From Gnetum montanum (taxonomy: Eukaryota > Streptophyta > Gnetopsida > Gnetales > Gnetaceae), in contig MNCI01028376.1 of assembly GCA_015680685.1 (NCBI GenBank), positions 66,431 through 130,430 of the forward strand: a stretch of DNA of 64,000 nucleotides, read 5' to 3'. Shown here in pieces: positions 22,905 through 34,649 of the stretch. The translations under genes were made by a program, and so were the position numbers. The notes beneath the pieces were generated by a model. The model had not been told where the DNA came from, searched no databases, and worked only from the letters and a program-made list of their open reading frames with translations. Position 1 is the stretch's first letter, and each line of letters begins with the position of its first letter.

Positions 22905-23105
22905 TCAAACTCTGCAAGCCACTTATTTTTCAAAAATAAACTTAGACTCAGCACAGTTACTTAGGTAACTAGCATCAAGGTCCAAATGATCAGTGGAAAA
23001 TTAGATTTTCACCCTATCTTATGAGTGGCGAGTTACTTGGTTGAGAGAGAAAACCCATGACTCTGCAAGTGCTCGTGAAAACCCTACCAGTTTCATAACA
23101 CTGAT
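22905..23105. repeat. Dispersed repeat copy B
   Basis: Collinear partner of 6900-7185: shared 'ctctgcaagccactta', 'gcatcaaggt', 'aaaattagattttcaccc' and a terminal 'gttt..aacact' block. Same orientation. Identity unknown. Confidence 0.55.
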
Positions 23106-24110
23106 TACCATAGCCTCAATGTTCATATTTTTCTAAGTAATTGTTCATGAATGGTTAGGAGATGTTCAAAAGTTTTAACTTCTTTTTGAATAATTATGCC
23201 CTTGTGTAAACCTAGAACTTAGTGATCCCAAAATGAATACCTTACCATTATTTCAAATGATAACCCTAAATATTTTGTACAACTCCTTTGATTACAAAAT
23301 CCTTTAATTTTGACAAGTCCTTAGATCTAATTAAATGAAAAATTTTAGTTATGTTCACTTCATTATTTAAAAATGCCTACACCTTGCATATCAGTGATTT
23401 ATACAAACAATTGAGAATAAGATGAATGAGTACTATATATGCTAGAGTCATTGGCTCACAAGCTTAAAGAGAGACATTTAACAAATTTGGGAACATTTAG
23501 GTAGCTATCAGAGTTACCTATGGTAATGACACAATAATCTAATTCGTCACATAAGAAGTAGAGCATCTTGATATTTGCCAAAAGCTTGGGACATATATCT
23601 ACCTATGTTTTGTTTGATAGAAACTTTAGAATTAATGAAAAAACAACCTAGAATGATAAAGGAGGCTTTCCCGCTAAAATAATTATCTAAAGTTCATCCA
23701 TGCTTTTAGCTAGCAACTTATAGATGCAACCCATGGCTTGCCATCAGAAACCATGATTAAGCTATTAAGAAAAATGAATGAACGTAAAAATACATTTTTT
23801 TAACTATTAAATATCTATAGACTACATATAAAGTGTTTAAGAAACCAGAACAATTACATAAGCATGTATCAAATGACAATACATTAGGCAATCTCAAAAA
23901 CAACAGTTTGTCTGGTAAATGTTGTATTCATCCTTCACCAGACCAGACCCTATTAAGTTCTGACACCATCTTGGTGATTTTCAACATTTATTTAGCCACA
24001 AACACATACAAAGAGTTTTGATGTATTATATTTGTAGAATTTGGGACTGCCGAAGAATGAAATATCTGTTCCTCATCTTAACTATCTTCCTCAATCTCTT
24101 TTTATTCATT
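23106..24110. other. Unassigned stretch
   Basis: AT-rich with only short frames (62 aa or fewer). Nothing supportable was seen. Confidence 0.4.
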
Positions 24111-24115
24111 GTTTG

Positions 24116-24653
24116 TTATTTCAAATGAGAAGCTGCTCTTTGAGGCAGAATGTTTATGACACGAAGAATTTCTTCTTCATTGATTGAAACGATTTGTTGC
24201 AGTTTTCTGGAGTGAACCACCCTACCTTTGATTGATATTTCATAGAAATTTACAAATACCGCTTCCAAGTCATGGTTAAGTAGAGGATATGGTAGGATGC
24301 TAAGTTCATTTTGCGTATACAGCAATAATCCATGGTCATCCGAAAAAAGACATGTCTTTTCTTTACATGTGAAACCTATCTCTTGTTCCTGTTTGAACAT
24401 ATCTCTAAAAGTTGAGTCAAACTAGTTCACGTCAAGCTGCAGATACTGATGGTAGAAGTTTACCTTAAACCCTAACAAGAAAAAAGATTAATAAAAAATC
24501 CTGAAGAATTGCATCTTTTAGAAAAGATTGTTCTGCTGAATGTCTACCAACATGAATCTTGTTGAAGCTTGGAAAACTTACTTGAGTTACTTCAATTAAA
24601 GATACTATTCTGCTACCAAATACTTGCCGTGCCCTGTAACGATTCCAAATCAT
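24116..24653 (-). pseudogene. Exon-like fragment of unknown gene
   Basis: Two minus-strand open stretches (24465-24653 and 24116-24400) have a more protein-like composition than their surroundings. The second carries a hydrophilic, non-repetitive 94-residue frame with ETDD-type acidic and aromatic residues and ends in a stop at 24116. An acceptor-like pyrimidine tract and AG precede it (near 24405). The family is not recognised. It could be a terminal exon of a decayed host gene; chance openness cannot be excluded at this length. Confidence 0.3.
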
Positions 24654-24889
24654 TCCGATGTTTGAGAAACTTAATTCCCTTAGAAACTGTGGAACTGTAA
24701 GAAACTAAAGTTCTTGCCAGGGACATTTGAACAGCTATTGTACATCCAGGCCTTGCATCTTGGAACCTCGGATGGTTGTAAGGAAATCATATTTTTCTTA
24801 AAGCAAAGTAACTGCTCCTTTATTCCAATTAACGTCATAGAATATGGGAATGACCACTGCTGTCTTCCTCATGTCTTTTAAGTTAAAAT

Positions 24890-25030
24890 TAAAATTGAAA
24901 TTTTTACTTGAGTCTACTCAAACTCTGTAGATCCAATCTAATGGACCAGTTTTAGAATTCTTATTCCCAAAGAAAATATCACATGGGGGTTACAAGCCAA
25001 GAACCTTACTATTATACTAATACCATCATC
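24890..25030 (-). repeat. SINE-like repeat, antisense
   Basis: Reverse-complement match to the SINE-like copy at 49999-50165: tail 'tttgagtagactcaagtaaa', middle 'actggtccattagat', and head with a 'gtaaggttcttggcttg' A-box-side block. Confidence 0.5.
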
Positions 25031-25109
25031 ATTTCCAATTCCATTCAACACTACTTTGACTGTGCATATCCTGGTAAGATGATACAAACCTGCACTCTGT
25101 AATAAGCAA

Positions 25110-25450
25110 TGGCAAGTGTTTCCGCAATGCAGCTCTTCCCTGTCCAGGAATGCTGCAATACCCTTTATTCACAAACATCATAGATGCCATAACCCAAAGT
25201 GAGCTCATCCTTTTTCCCTGTTTCTTCTTCTGCTTCTGCTAAGATCCTCAGGTCTTGCCATGTTGCCGTAGCAGCACCAATTTCTGCACTTTAGTCTTGC
25301 TGTTATGCAGCACCGGAAACCTATGTAATGAAGCCGCAGAGCCGCTTCCATACCAAAACCACAGGATCGTAGTACACACATTGCATGATCATTGTAACAG
25401 AAACAAACAAAGAAAGTAGAGGATTCTTCATATTTCAGAAATGTAAACTC
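25110..25450 (-). other. GC-richer exon-like segment, unknown
   Basis: On the minus strand an ATG at about 25350 opens a short Arg/Cys-rich frame of about 45 codons that then breaks. The segment is richer in GC than its flanks and lies upstream (in minus orientation) of the exon-like fragment at 24116-24653, so the two could be parts of one decayed gene. No family match. Confidence 0.25.
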
Positions 25451-25529
25451 TCTGCTGTTTATTGAACTCCAAAAAAACCCATCAACCTTAGCGGATGCTT
25501 TCTAAGGTAGATTATCGAGGATACGATAT

Positions 25530-25690
25530 TGCAAGTTGCAACGCTTTAATTTATTTTTTCTTTTTTTCCCAGCGGATCAACCTTAGCGGATCCCAGCATA
25601 TATTTTTCCGATGGGTTTTTTTCCGGCACCCAACTTGCAACGCTTTAATTTATTTTTTCCTTTTTTCCCAAATTTTAATATTCCAATGGC
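25530..25690. repeat. Direct repeat of about 40 bp
   Basis: The block 'caacgctttaatttatttttt' with a following T/C tract occurs at 25538 and 25637. 'atcaaccttagcggat' also occurs twice (25481 and 25576). Confidence 0.75.
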
Positions 25691-26189
25691 GGTATTCTTC
25701 TATCATGTATTGAGTTTAAAAAAATTTACACACACTGGCACATGCAAGGCATTTTGTGTTAAAGAGCTGTGAAAGGTATGCTTTTCTTTGTTTAGAAAAG
25801 CAAGAGAGATTCGATGATTTAAAACAGACACGGTTGATATGAGATGAATCCCAGCTTAGCCCAGAATATTTTAATCAAGACACCGCCTACCAGAGATGGA
25901 ATTGTGTATATAACTTATATAGATACAGGTTAACATAACTGACCAAGCAAATTAACGTTGGGTATTAGCTTAGTTCTACAGTATAAAAGAGATGAACATC
26001 GACCGAAGATTTTGAAACTGAAGCTGAGGTTTTATTATCTTTTAAGACTTAAAAGGATTCACTCTAATCATGAAAATTAATTATAACTTCACTTCAACTT
26101 CAAGTGACCAAACAAAACAATACCGGATTTAACAAAAAAAAGTTCTAACTTTTGGTGCAATATTATATTTTTGTCTCAAATGTATAGTC

Positions 26190-26400
26190 TAAGGGCAACT
26201 AATAAAAACTTGTTGTCCACCATCCAAAATTTTTCGATCCCCATAGCGTACATGTACATTCTTCCATAAGAATTTGCATCCATCTTTCACTTTCTATTCT
26301 AACATAATATGAACTTGAACAAAGCCTCATTGAAAAACTATCCTTGCTCTTTTGTGTCTTCAAAAATTGCTTTAGAAAATTTGATCTGTTTTGTTTTGCC
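26190..26400 (-). pseudogene. Reverse-transcriptase C-terminal scrap
   Basis: Minus-strand sequence around 26250-26310 (reading RIESERWMQ) matches the same part of the antisense reverse-transcriptase remnant near 17060-17110. It is a short isolated piece of the same non-LTR family. Confidence 0.4.
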
Positions 26401-27234
26401 AATTTTTGAGTATAAGCAATAAATTGACAAGTAACTTTTTCCTTCTAGATGGAGTAGATTACAGTTTAACAAAAGCATGGAATAAGGGTTTTGAACTTTT
26501 TCAAGGGTTTTATAACTTAATTTTTAATGTAGTCTTTTTTAATATAATATTTTATGCAGTCACTTTTATAAATAAAAAGTTAACATATTAAGATATCTAA
26601 TTTTAAATAGCATTTTAAAAGTGTTTTAATTTTACCATTTCCAAAATACATATTGGGCATAATTACTTATGCTTATATTGTTAAAGAAATTATCCAATTG
26701 TAAATAATTATGATAAACCTTGATGTCATTGCTCTCATGGTATCGTTGTCTTAGCAAAATAGGGTCAACTAAATAACTTCTTTTTCACCATCCACCTCTA
26801 CGAAGAGTTCAATCTTTGTTTATTCATAAGCCCCCTTGTAAGCCATGCCAATTTTTCATAGCAATGAAACCCTATGATTATTATGCATATTGTCTTGATG
26901 GAGTCCTCCACACTACTAATGCATTACCATATTCAAGGATTTGAATAATAAATAGATTTTAACGATTGATTTTCTCACATGTAAATAAAGTTTTCTTGGG
27001 TTGACCTTTGTCAGATTTCAAAACAAGATAATACAATTTTTGCAAGGAAAAGTTAAATAGCCTTGCCATACGGTGAATTAGAAATGCCATACGGTGAATT
27101 AGAAATACCAGATGTTTATTTCGTAGCTCACGCATCACGTATTTCTTTTATTATGGACTAACTGTTACCACATAAGTTCACTTTGATTCAATATTTTGTC
27201 GATAGACACGCTACTTAAAAATAGCATTCTAAAT

Positions 27235-27340
27235 GTCTCCAAAATTGGAGAATGATGCTACTCAGAGTATGACTGGGTTGAAGCACCCATCGTATGGGCA
27301 ATGTTGCGAGTTCAATTCTCACTGAAAGCATGATTTATTT
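27235..27340 (+). repeat. Possible tRNA-derived SINE head
   Basis: 'tgctactcagagtatgactgg' could be a weak A box, and 'gcgagttcaattctc' fits a B box about 40 bases later. No tRNA cloverleaf is evident. Single copy in the window, so weak. Confidence 0.3.
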
Positions 27341-27999
27341 CAAAACAACCATTTATCATTAGGACATGGGAAAACCAAAAACATAAATAAAATAGCTTGG
27401 TAGATTGATCTCTTCCAGGAACATTAGCATTCACATTGTAGACATTGTAGAATGGTTGGATGCGGAGGAGCTCAATCTCTCCTTAAATAGTGTCAGTGGA
27501 AACCTTATAGATTTTCTAATCTTAACACAACTGAAAATTTGAATACCGAACCTCTCAAAATCTCCTTGAACATGCAACCATCTTTCGTGCAAGCATTGTG
27601 GTTCTCATCTTTCCATTCTTTTCTAAAATATTTACATGGAAACACATGCTAATGTGCAGGAACTTGTGGTCATTAGACACGGGTGATTGATATGATTCAG
27701 GCACAAGCATTTGCTTAAATCTCAAATTAAATGTTAGTAATGACAATTCTAGCTCAAAGTAGAGTGAGTTCAGCAATGGTGCTAAGGTTAGCATTTTATG
27801 ATTTGTTTGATGTTGACTTTGCATTGACAACCTATCACAAAAAGTATGCCATAGTAACTAACCTAACTTGTTAAACTCTAATTCTTGAATTTGCTTTATA
27901 ATAACTTAAAGATTGTATGAAGAAGTGATTATTGAAATTATAGATAATAATTTAGAAAAAAACTTCAATTGTAAAGCCAAAACTAAAGTTAAGTAAGGT

Positions 28000-28690
28000 T
28001 GTCCAGTTTATTTAATTCTCTTTGGTATATTTATTGATGAAATATAAGAATAATTATTCAATAGGCAAGATATTCATGCTATCAAAATTGGATCCTAAGC
28101 AGGAATTTTCTTTTGTATGCAAATAATGCTACCTCAATCTCCACTACTACAAAATGGTACGCAAAATATGCTCCAAATTTTAGAAAATTGTTGTCGCTAA
28201 TTTGGTCTTCAAATAAATGTGGATGAAACCAAATTGATGATATGAGGTTCAAGAAATACCTACCATAACTTTCATTTTGCAGGTACCAATAAGCAAATAA
28301 TATATTCTTTTAAATATTTAGGTCTTATTTATATGAAAAATTATATGTGGGAAAGTGCATCAAAGAAAGAATAGCACAAGGTTTTAAGGCTTTGTATGCT
28401 TTCAAAAGATAGTGTAAGGATTTAGAACTTTAGGTTTGGAATGTTAGAAAATAATTTTTTTAAAAAATTTTGTATTATATGAATGTGTTTTTCAGGGACT
28501 TGAACTCAATGCTAAGCTTTAGAAAGAAATCAAAAGAGTACAAAAAAAAATTTCTTCTAGAAGTGTTAAAAGTAAAAATGTAAACACTTTACTCAATGTT
28601 TTTAACTAAATGTGATTTATTACTTCTAGAAGTTGAAGCCTTGTACCAATTCATTGCATACACTCATGAATCAATAAAACTTACCTTAGT
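28000..28690 (+). pseudogene. Non-LTR reverse transcriptase remnant
   Basis: In broken frames one reads LFGIFIDEI, then a degraded catalytic strand, GLQINVDETKLMI, FKYLGLIYMKNY and, after a gap, KNVNTLL-like sequence. This order matches the palm-thumb and C-terminal part of non-LTR reverse transcriptases found in gymnosperms and lower plants (the GCP-LFG-YID class), distinct from the zf-RVT L1 type at 7314-8535. Many stops. Collinear with 16900-18010 (antisense) and 28930-29330. Confidence 0.6.
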
Positions 28691-28929
28691 GATTCATGAA
28701 CATCGAATTGTCATAGTTATGATGGTTTGAATAATAAATCATAATTGCCCTACCTACAATATGAATTGCAATATCATGAATGATGAACAATTCAAGGACA
28801 TTAACCAAAAGGATGATACTTATTCTTCACGAATCAAAATAATTCATAGGGAGCCCCAACCAATTATCTGGTCATAAGTATGATGGGACAAATATGTAGC
28901 AAAGAAGCAAAGGAACTAAATTAACTCCA

Positions 28930-29330
28930 ATGAGCAAGTAGTAGATTCTTTTAAATATTTAGTATTAGTTATATGAACAATTACATATGGTGAAGTGCAT
29001 TAAAGAAAAAATAGTAGGAGATTTCAAGGCTTTGTATGTTTTCAAAAGAAAGTACAAGAATTCAAGACTTTAGGCTCAGAAGACAAATTTTCCAAACTAT
29101 CTTTATTGTTTAAATGTGTAGCTTATGGACTTGGACTCAGTGCTAAGCTTTAGAAGGATATTGAAAGAGTGTAAAAAGTTTTTTTTTAAAGAGTTAAAGG
29201 TGAAAATGCAAATGCCTTACTTAATATTATTAAGTGAATATGATTTATTATCTTTAGAAGATGAATCCTTGTACCAATTCATTATATACAGTCACAATTT
29301 GCATATCTCAAGGTAAGACAAATTATCTAA
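28930..29330 (+). pseudogene. Non-LTR reverse transcriptase, partial copy
   Basis: Starts in the FKYLGL-like region ('agtagattcttttaaatattt') and follows the same order as 28300-28690 through the IERV-like segment and 'tgaatccttgtaccaattca'. Its 3' end enters the 860 bp tandem duplication. Confidence 0.55.
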
Positions 29331-30050
29331 GGAAATGTTTAGTTACTTGATTCTAAGGTTGTTGTTCTTGTAAATTCCACCCATAATATTCAAAAATTTA
29401 TTTAGTTTCTAATGGTTTTATAAAGATGTATACAAATGAATCTTTGGATTCATGTCAAGCTTACCATTTCTATCATTTTTCTTATTTTATTTAGATTTCA
29501 CCATTGAAGTATAATCTCCTTAGATTCATGAATCCATATACTTAACATCTCTACAAATTCAATATCCATGTATTTATGTAGCCAAACAAGTCCTAAAGTA
29601 GTTCTTGACAATTCACAAGACTATAATTGGTATTTTCAAAAAATTCAATGGTAAGCAAGATCATTACCATAGGTAATATTCAATGATTAACTAGGTATCC
29701 TACCTTGCATAGGACTAGGAAGTAGAAGTTGTTGCTACTATTGCTAGGAAGCTTGGTTGGTAGGACTATTGAATGAAAAGAGATACTATTGAGGTATCAT
29801 CATTGGGATTTGATAAATACAATAGTAAGGATTAGGTGAAGGTGCCATCTATTGTTGCGTTAGAATGAGAAGATTCCATGGAGCAACATCCTAAGGATTT
29901 GAAACTTGCCATTATTGGTACTAATACATAAGCTATATATAAGCACCACTAGGATAGTATGAATAGCCAAGGTATGGAATCCTCATTATTTTCCTATTAA
30001 TGAAACTAGAATTCAAAGGTACACAGATTGCACCATCCTACTAATTATGT
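29191..30050. repeat. 860 bp tandem duplication, unit 1
   Basis: Starts 'gagttaaaggtgaaaatgc' and ends 'catcctactaattatgt'. It includes the last part of a reverse-transcriptase scrap and a non-coding stretch. Repeated directly at 30051-30924 with modest divergence. Confidence 0.9.
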
Positions 30051-30924
30051 GAGTTAAAGGTGAAAATGCAAATGCCTTACTTAATATTATTATGTGAATA
30101 TGATTAATTATCTTTAGAAGATGAAGCCTTGTACCAATTCATTATATACAATCATAGTTTGCATATCTCAAGGTAAGACAAATTATCTAAGGAAATGTTT
30201 AGTTAATTCTTAGGTTGTTGTCCTCATAAATTCCACCCATAATATTTAGAAATTTATTTAGTTTCTAATGGTTCCATAAAGATGTATACAAATGAATCTT
30301 TGGATTCATGTCAAGCTTACCATTTCTATCATTTTTCTTATTTTCGTTATATTTCACCATTTGAAGTATAATCTCCTTATATTCATGAATCCATATACTT
30401 AACATCTCTACAAATTCAATATCCATGTATTTATGTAGCCAAACAAGTCCTAAAGTAGTTCTTGATGATTCACAAGACTATAATTGGTATTTTCAAGAAA
30501 TTCAATGGTAAGCAAGATCATTACCATAGGTAATATTCCATGATTAACTAGGTATCCTACCTTGCATAAGACTAGGAAGCAAAAGCTACTACTACTATTG
30601 CTAGGAAGCCTGGTTGGCAGGACTATTAAAAGCAAGGAGATATTATTGAGGTATCATCATTGGGATTTGATAAATACCTACCTATGTACCATAAAAGTAA
30701 GGATTAGGTGAAGGTGCCATCTATTGTTGCATTAGAATGAGAAGATTCCATGGAGCAACATCCCAAGGATCTGAAACTTGCCATTATTGGTACTACTGCA
30801 TAAGCTATAGATAAGTACCACTAGGATAGTATGAATAGCCAAGGTATGAAATCCTCCTTATTTTCATATTAATGAAACTAGAATTTAAAGGTACATAGAT
30901 TGCCCCATCCTACTAATTATGTGA
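30051..30924. repeat. 860 bp tandem duplication, unit 2
   Basis: Second copy of the preceding unit. It differs by substitutions and small indels, for example an insertion of about 10 bp near 30675, and is more diverged than the 2.1 kb pair. Confidence 0.9.
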
Positions 30925-33480
30925 GCCATGACTAGGAAACACTAAGAATCATGGAAGTCCATGTAGTATTCACAGGGATCCTCATCATTAGAGGAGGATG
31001 AGAAAGTCTCATTTGGATCTTCTTGAATGCTTTTAGGATAAGAAAGCTTTCCTTCATCCTTTCCATCATAACTCTTTCTATGTTTGTGTGGTGCAACTAC
31101 TTAGGTTGCAACTTCAACTATCTTACCCTCAATATTCTTGAGAGTAGTTGTCATCTTTTAATCCATCATGTCCCAAACATGGTCCATATAATGGGCCAAG
31201 TTTTTCAAGGCTTTGTTCATTTGGATTAGATCTTGTGCTAGAGCCTAAACCAAAGGAGAATATTCGACATTACTTTCAACATTTTTGGCCTCTTGTCTAC
31301 ATGATGGATCACAATTGTGCTTCTTAGCTTATTGTTGCTTTTTCCATTTATCTTCCATGCTAGCAATGGTGTTTACAAGTGCTTTAATTTGGGTCATGGA
31401 ATTTTTATGTGCATGGTCCATCACATACATGTCCATACACTCTCTTTTCTCCTACCCTTTAGCCCTTCTACAATATGCATCAACTACTCTATTTAACCAA
31501 ACCCATGGTTTAGATAATGGTGAGTAGTTTTCATGTACCTTTCCATAGTGATGTCAAGAGGCTTATGGATTTCTTGTCTCCATTTTGACATCTTCATCTA
31601 GATGTTTAAAATTTGTTCATAAGTCTAAAATTTTTTGTACATGATTTTGACCGTGTCAGCCCATCTTTGAAACAATTGATAAGGAAATGATTTATACTAT
31701 ATCATTGCATCTTCAATGAAGGTGTGGGAAAACAACTATAGCTTTTCCAATTACTCATGATCTCTTGGAGATAGAAAGCATTGTCAAAGGCTTGCAAATG
31801 AAGTTGGGGATTGTCACTAGTATACCAACTATATGTTAGTACATTAGCCATGTTAATTTGATTGATTCTATTGTTATGAACATCCTTCCTTGTAATATGT
31901 ATAGCTTATGTTAACTCATTATAATCATCCCAATCGAGCAAAGGAGAATCATCATTACCATTGGTAAGTCTAGATAAATGCCAGTGCCAGAACTTGGTAA
32001 TAAGATCATCAAGCTAAGCTACACTCAAAGTGCAGGTACCTAACTAGGGACCTTGATGATAGGCTAGCCCTTGATCTTTTTTATCTACCTTATCTTCTTG
32101 CTTCCCAAATTTGTGACCACCCTCTTCTTCCACCATTTGATCTCAAGGATCTTTCATGTACAAATGCTCATAATCATTGATCATGGGCTCATGAGCTTTG
32201 TACATTGTACATTTTTTATCTATCCTAATATTATTTAAGGAATCAATGAGATCATTTGGTATAGCCAAAACTGAGTCCCTTGAGAACTATCCATGAGCAT
32301 CTCTCCATCTTCCCTCTTTATTTTGATGATAAAATATCTTCATGTTTGTGGTGCATTACTAGAGGTCTTTGGTGGACTCTTAGCACTATCTAACATCTCA
32401 TTCATGTTCACAACCTACATACACAAAACTAAAACACATAATTGATTTAACTAAAGGTTAAAATCAAGAATGTATAAGCATATTTAGATATTTCACTAAT
32501 CTCCTCTTTGGTAACGACACCTATGATAGGGGTCCCACTAGTTTTGAACCAACTGGATTTATCACACAAATCATAGTGTGATCTAGTCATAAGCTTCAAT
32601 GATGATGGTGAGTGAATTTCCAAGAACACTTGCATATATAAGATATTATACTACATATGATATACATGGCATAGTTATAACCAATGTTGCCATGGTGAGA
32701 GATTGAAAAAATATTTATAATTGTATGTTTTATAATTTTTATGGATTTTATAATTATAAGAAATAAAGAAACAATAATAAACACACATGCATTACAATCC
32801 CACCTCGGGATAGGGGTAACACTCGTGTTACAATCCCTTAAGGAAAAAGTGCAATACCATGCACATAAATACAAATAAAATGGCTCTTAGTCACAACCTC
32901 GATGGTCCAACACTATGCTTATAAAAATGAGAAATGAATAAATATTTTTATGGTTTTAATGTTTTATAATATTTTTGGTATTTTAATATTTAAGGCATCA
33001 ATGGTGTAAAATTGAGGAAAAACCATAAGCTTTTATTCACCATGCAAACACTAGACTCTACATCGACTAAATGGTTCTATGCTACATAAGCAAGATAGCA
33101 CTCTAAAAGTGACAACTCAAAACACACATAAAAGAGAGAAGGAATAACTTAACCAAGGGAAGAAGAGCTCTTCACACAAACTAAATTTCAAAAGCTAAAG
33201 AAAAATGATTTGAATCAAGTTTTTTTTTGCATGAAGCTCATCCTAGGTACTTATAGCTTTTGCAACACAATGATAGGGGTTTGCTAACACTTAGGTATCA
33301 ATGGAGGTTCATCACTATAACCTATACATTCTAAGATACATTGGAAGAGGCTAAGGAATAAAGTTGGTAAAACTAGGACATTAAGAAGGGTACATCTATA
33401 CCCCTAGACTAATTCCAAGGGTGCGTTGGCACAAGGAAGTTAGTGGATCCTAATCCCAACACTTTGTCTCCAATTTTTCA
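30925..33480 (-). mobile_element. Degenerate antisense retroelement, low definition
   Basis: On the minus strand an ATG at about 32417 opens MNEMLDSAKSPPKTSS before stops. Further on, near 31830-31640, are DNPQLHLQAFDNAFYLQE and, near 31010-30950, an acidic Asp/Ser stretch like that near 38440 in the gag-like region of the neighbouring element. 32470-33480 looks like the matching non-coding end (LTR-like, no proven partner). Together they suggest an antisense gag region with its 5' LTR to the right. No pol motif is seen and boundaries are guesses. Confidence 0.3.
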
Positions 33481-33510
33481 GATGAAACTTAGGATGCCAA
33501 GGAACATGTT

Positions 33511-34385
33511 TGATGAGTTGTGTTTTTTGGGTTATGTCGATGTGGCCTTGTCAATGCGACCCTATCGACATGGCCACATCTATGTGGGATTTGATGCATT
33601 AATGTGGCCTCATTGATGCAATGTCTATTTTCAACTATAGATACACACTCACTTGTCATGTTTATGACATATTTTATCATAACTATAGCATAGCTCTTGC
33701 AATTTTGTCATTTGAATGTTAGAATATATTCTAAGTGCCTGTAAGAGTCAAAGAGTGTATGGATTTTTATTTAAGCACTATTGTACCTAAGCATAGCAGT
33801 GTGTGTAGCAATAAACACCATCATATTAATAAACCTTGCAACACTTTGAAATAGATTAATTGTTTATATATGCATTTAATGTTTTATGGAATCTCCTTTA
33901 ATGCTTTAAGTAATTAAGCTAAATTAAGCTAGATTATATAGCAATTAATTGAGCACATAAGTATGAACACTTTGAGCATAGGCTTGTTGCTTGGTAATGC
34001 TAGTAATGCTTAATGTTTGGTAACCTAGTAGTGTTAAATGTGTTCTAGATGTGTATGGCAAATGGGAACAGATGCTTATGTTAGGATTAGTTAGGTGTAG
34101 CTAATTAGACTAAATTAGTAATTTAATTATTTTATTTTATACATTATTCTTTATCCTTAGGTGACTTAAAACATAAAAATGATAAAAATCATATGTCTCA
34201 GTTGCACTTAACCATACCTTTGCATTTCACAAGTGTACTTGGGAAGACAACGATTGCAATGGTTAGTTTCACTTCCTAGAGACTAGTGTACTTAGAAGTC
34301 TATAAGACCATGGAATTTGACCAAATCATGCACAAACACTGAGTGATTCATATGGTTAGGTGTAGGGACTACTCATCATTCATCA
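33511..34385 (+). repeat. 5' LTR of the 12 kb element
   Basis: Begins TGATGAG and ends CATCA, so the TG...CA rule holds. About 875 bp; collinear with the 3' LTR over its full length with many substitutions, indicating an old insertion. It contains a TATAAATA-like box in the sister copy at 44751; here it is degraded to ctatagatac. Confidence 0.9.
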
Positions 34386-34386
34386 T

Positions 34387-34404
34387 TGGCATTGTTGCTA
34401 GCGA
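34387..34404 (+). promoter_or_regulatory. Primer-binding site, tRNA-Asp type, decayed
   Basis: TGGCATTGTTGCTAGCGA lies two bases after the LTR end. Against the tRNA-Asp complement typical of plant Athila/Tat elements (TGGCGCCGTTGCCGGGGA), five of the six differences are G-to-A or C-to-T, the pattern left by cytosine methylation and deamination. Confidence 0.75.
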
Positions 34405-34640
34405 CCATTTGAACTTCTTCCTCATCTTTACACCATCAAAGGAATTGTGTGTTATTTATTTCCTCATGTTTAATTTTGTTCTCCTGAATATTAAAATTTT
34501 GTAATGATTGTAATTTCATACACTAGGGCACTTAGCTTTTATCATGTTGTTCATGTATTATTTTGTGTATTAATAATCCCATACCTTTCTAAATATTTTG
34601 TAAGAAACTTTGTCGTCTTTTTTTTCACTCAATGGGATAA
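34405..34640 (+). mobile_element. 3' untranslated segment misplaced after the primer site
   Basis: Collinear with 44385-44582, the stretch just before the purine tract and 3' LTR (shared 'attttgtaatgattgtaatt' and 'atattttgtaa'). Finding it directly after the 5' primer site shows that the first body of a tandem element has almost entirely been deleted. Confidence 0.75.
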
Positions 34641-34649
34641 TTATAAAAA

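Noticed and set aside
27235-27340. True tRNA gene
   Set aside because: The B-box-like sequence is present but no cloverleaf with an anticodon stem and acceptor pairing could be drawn. Kept only as a weak SINE-like head.
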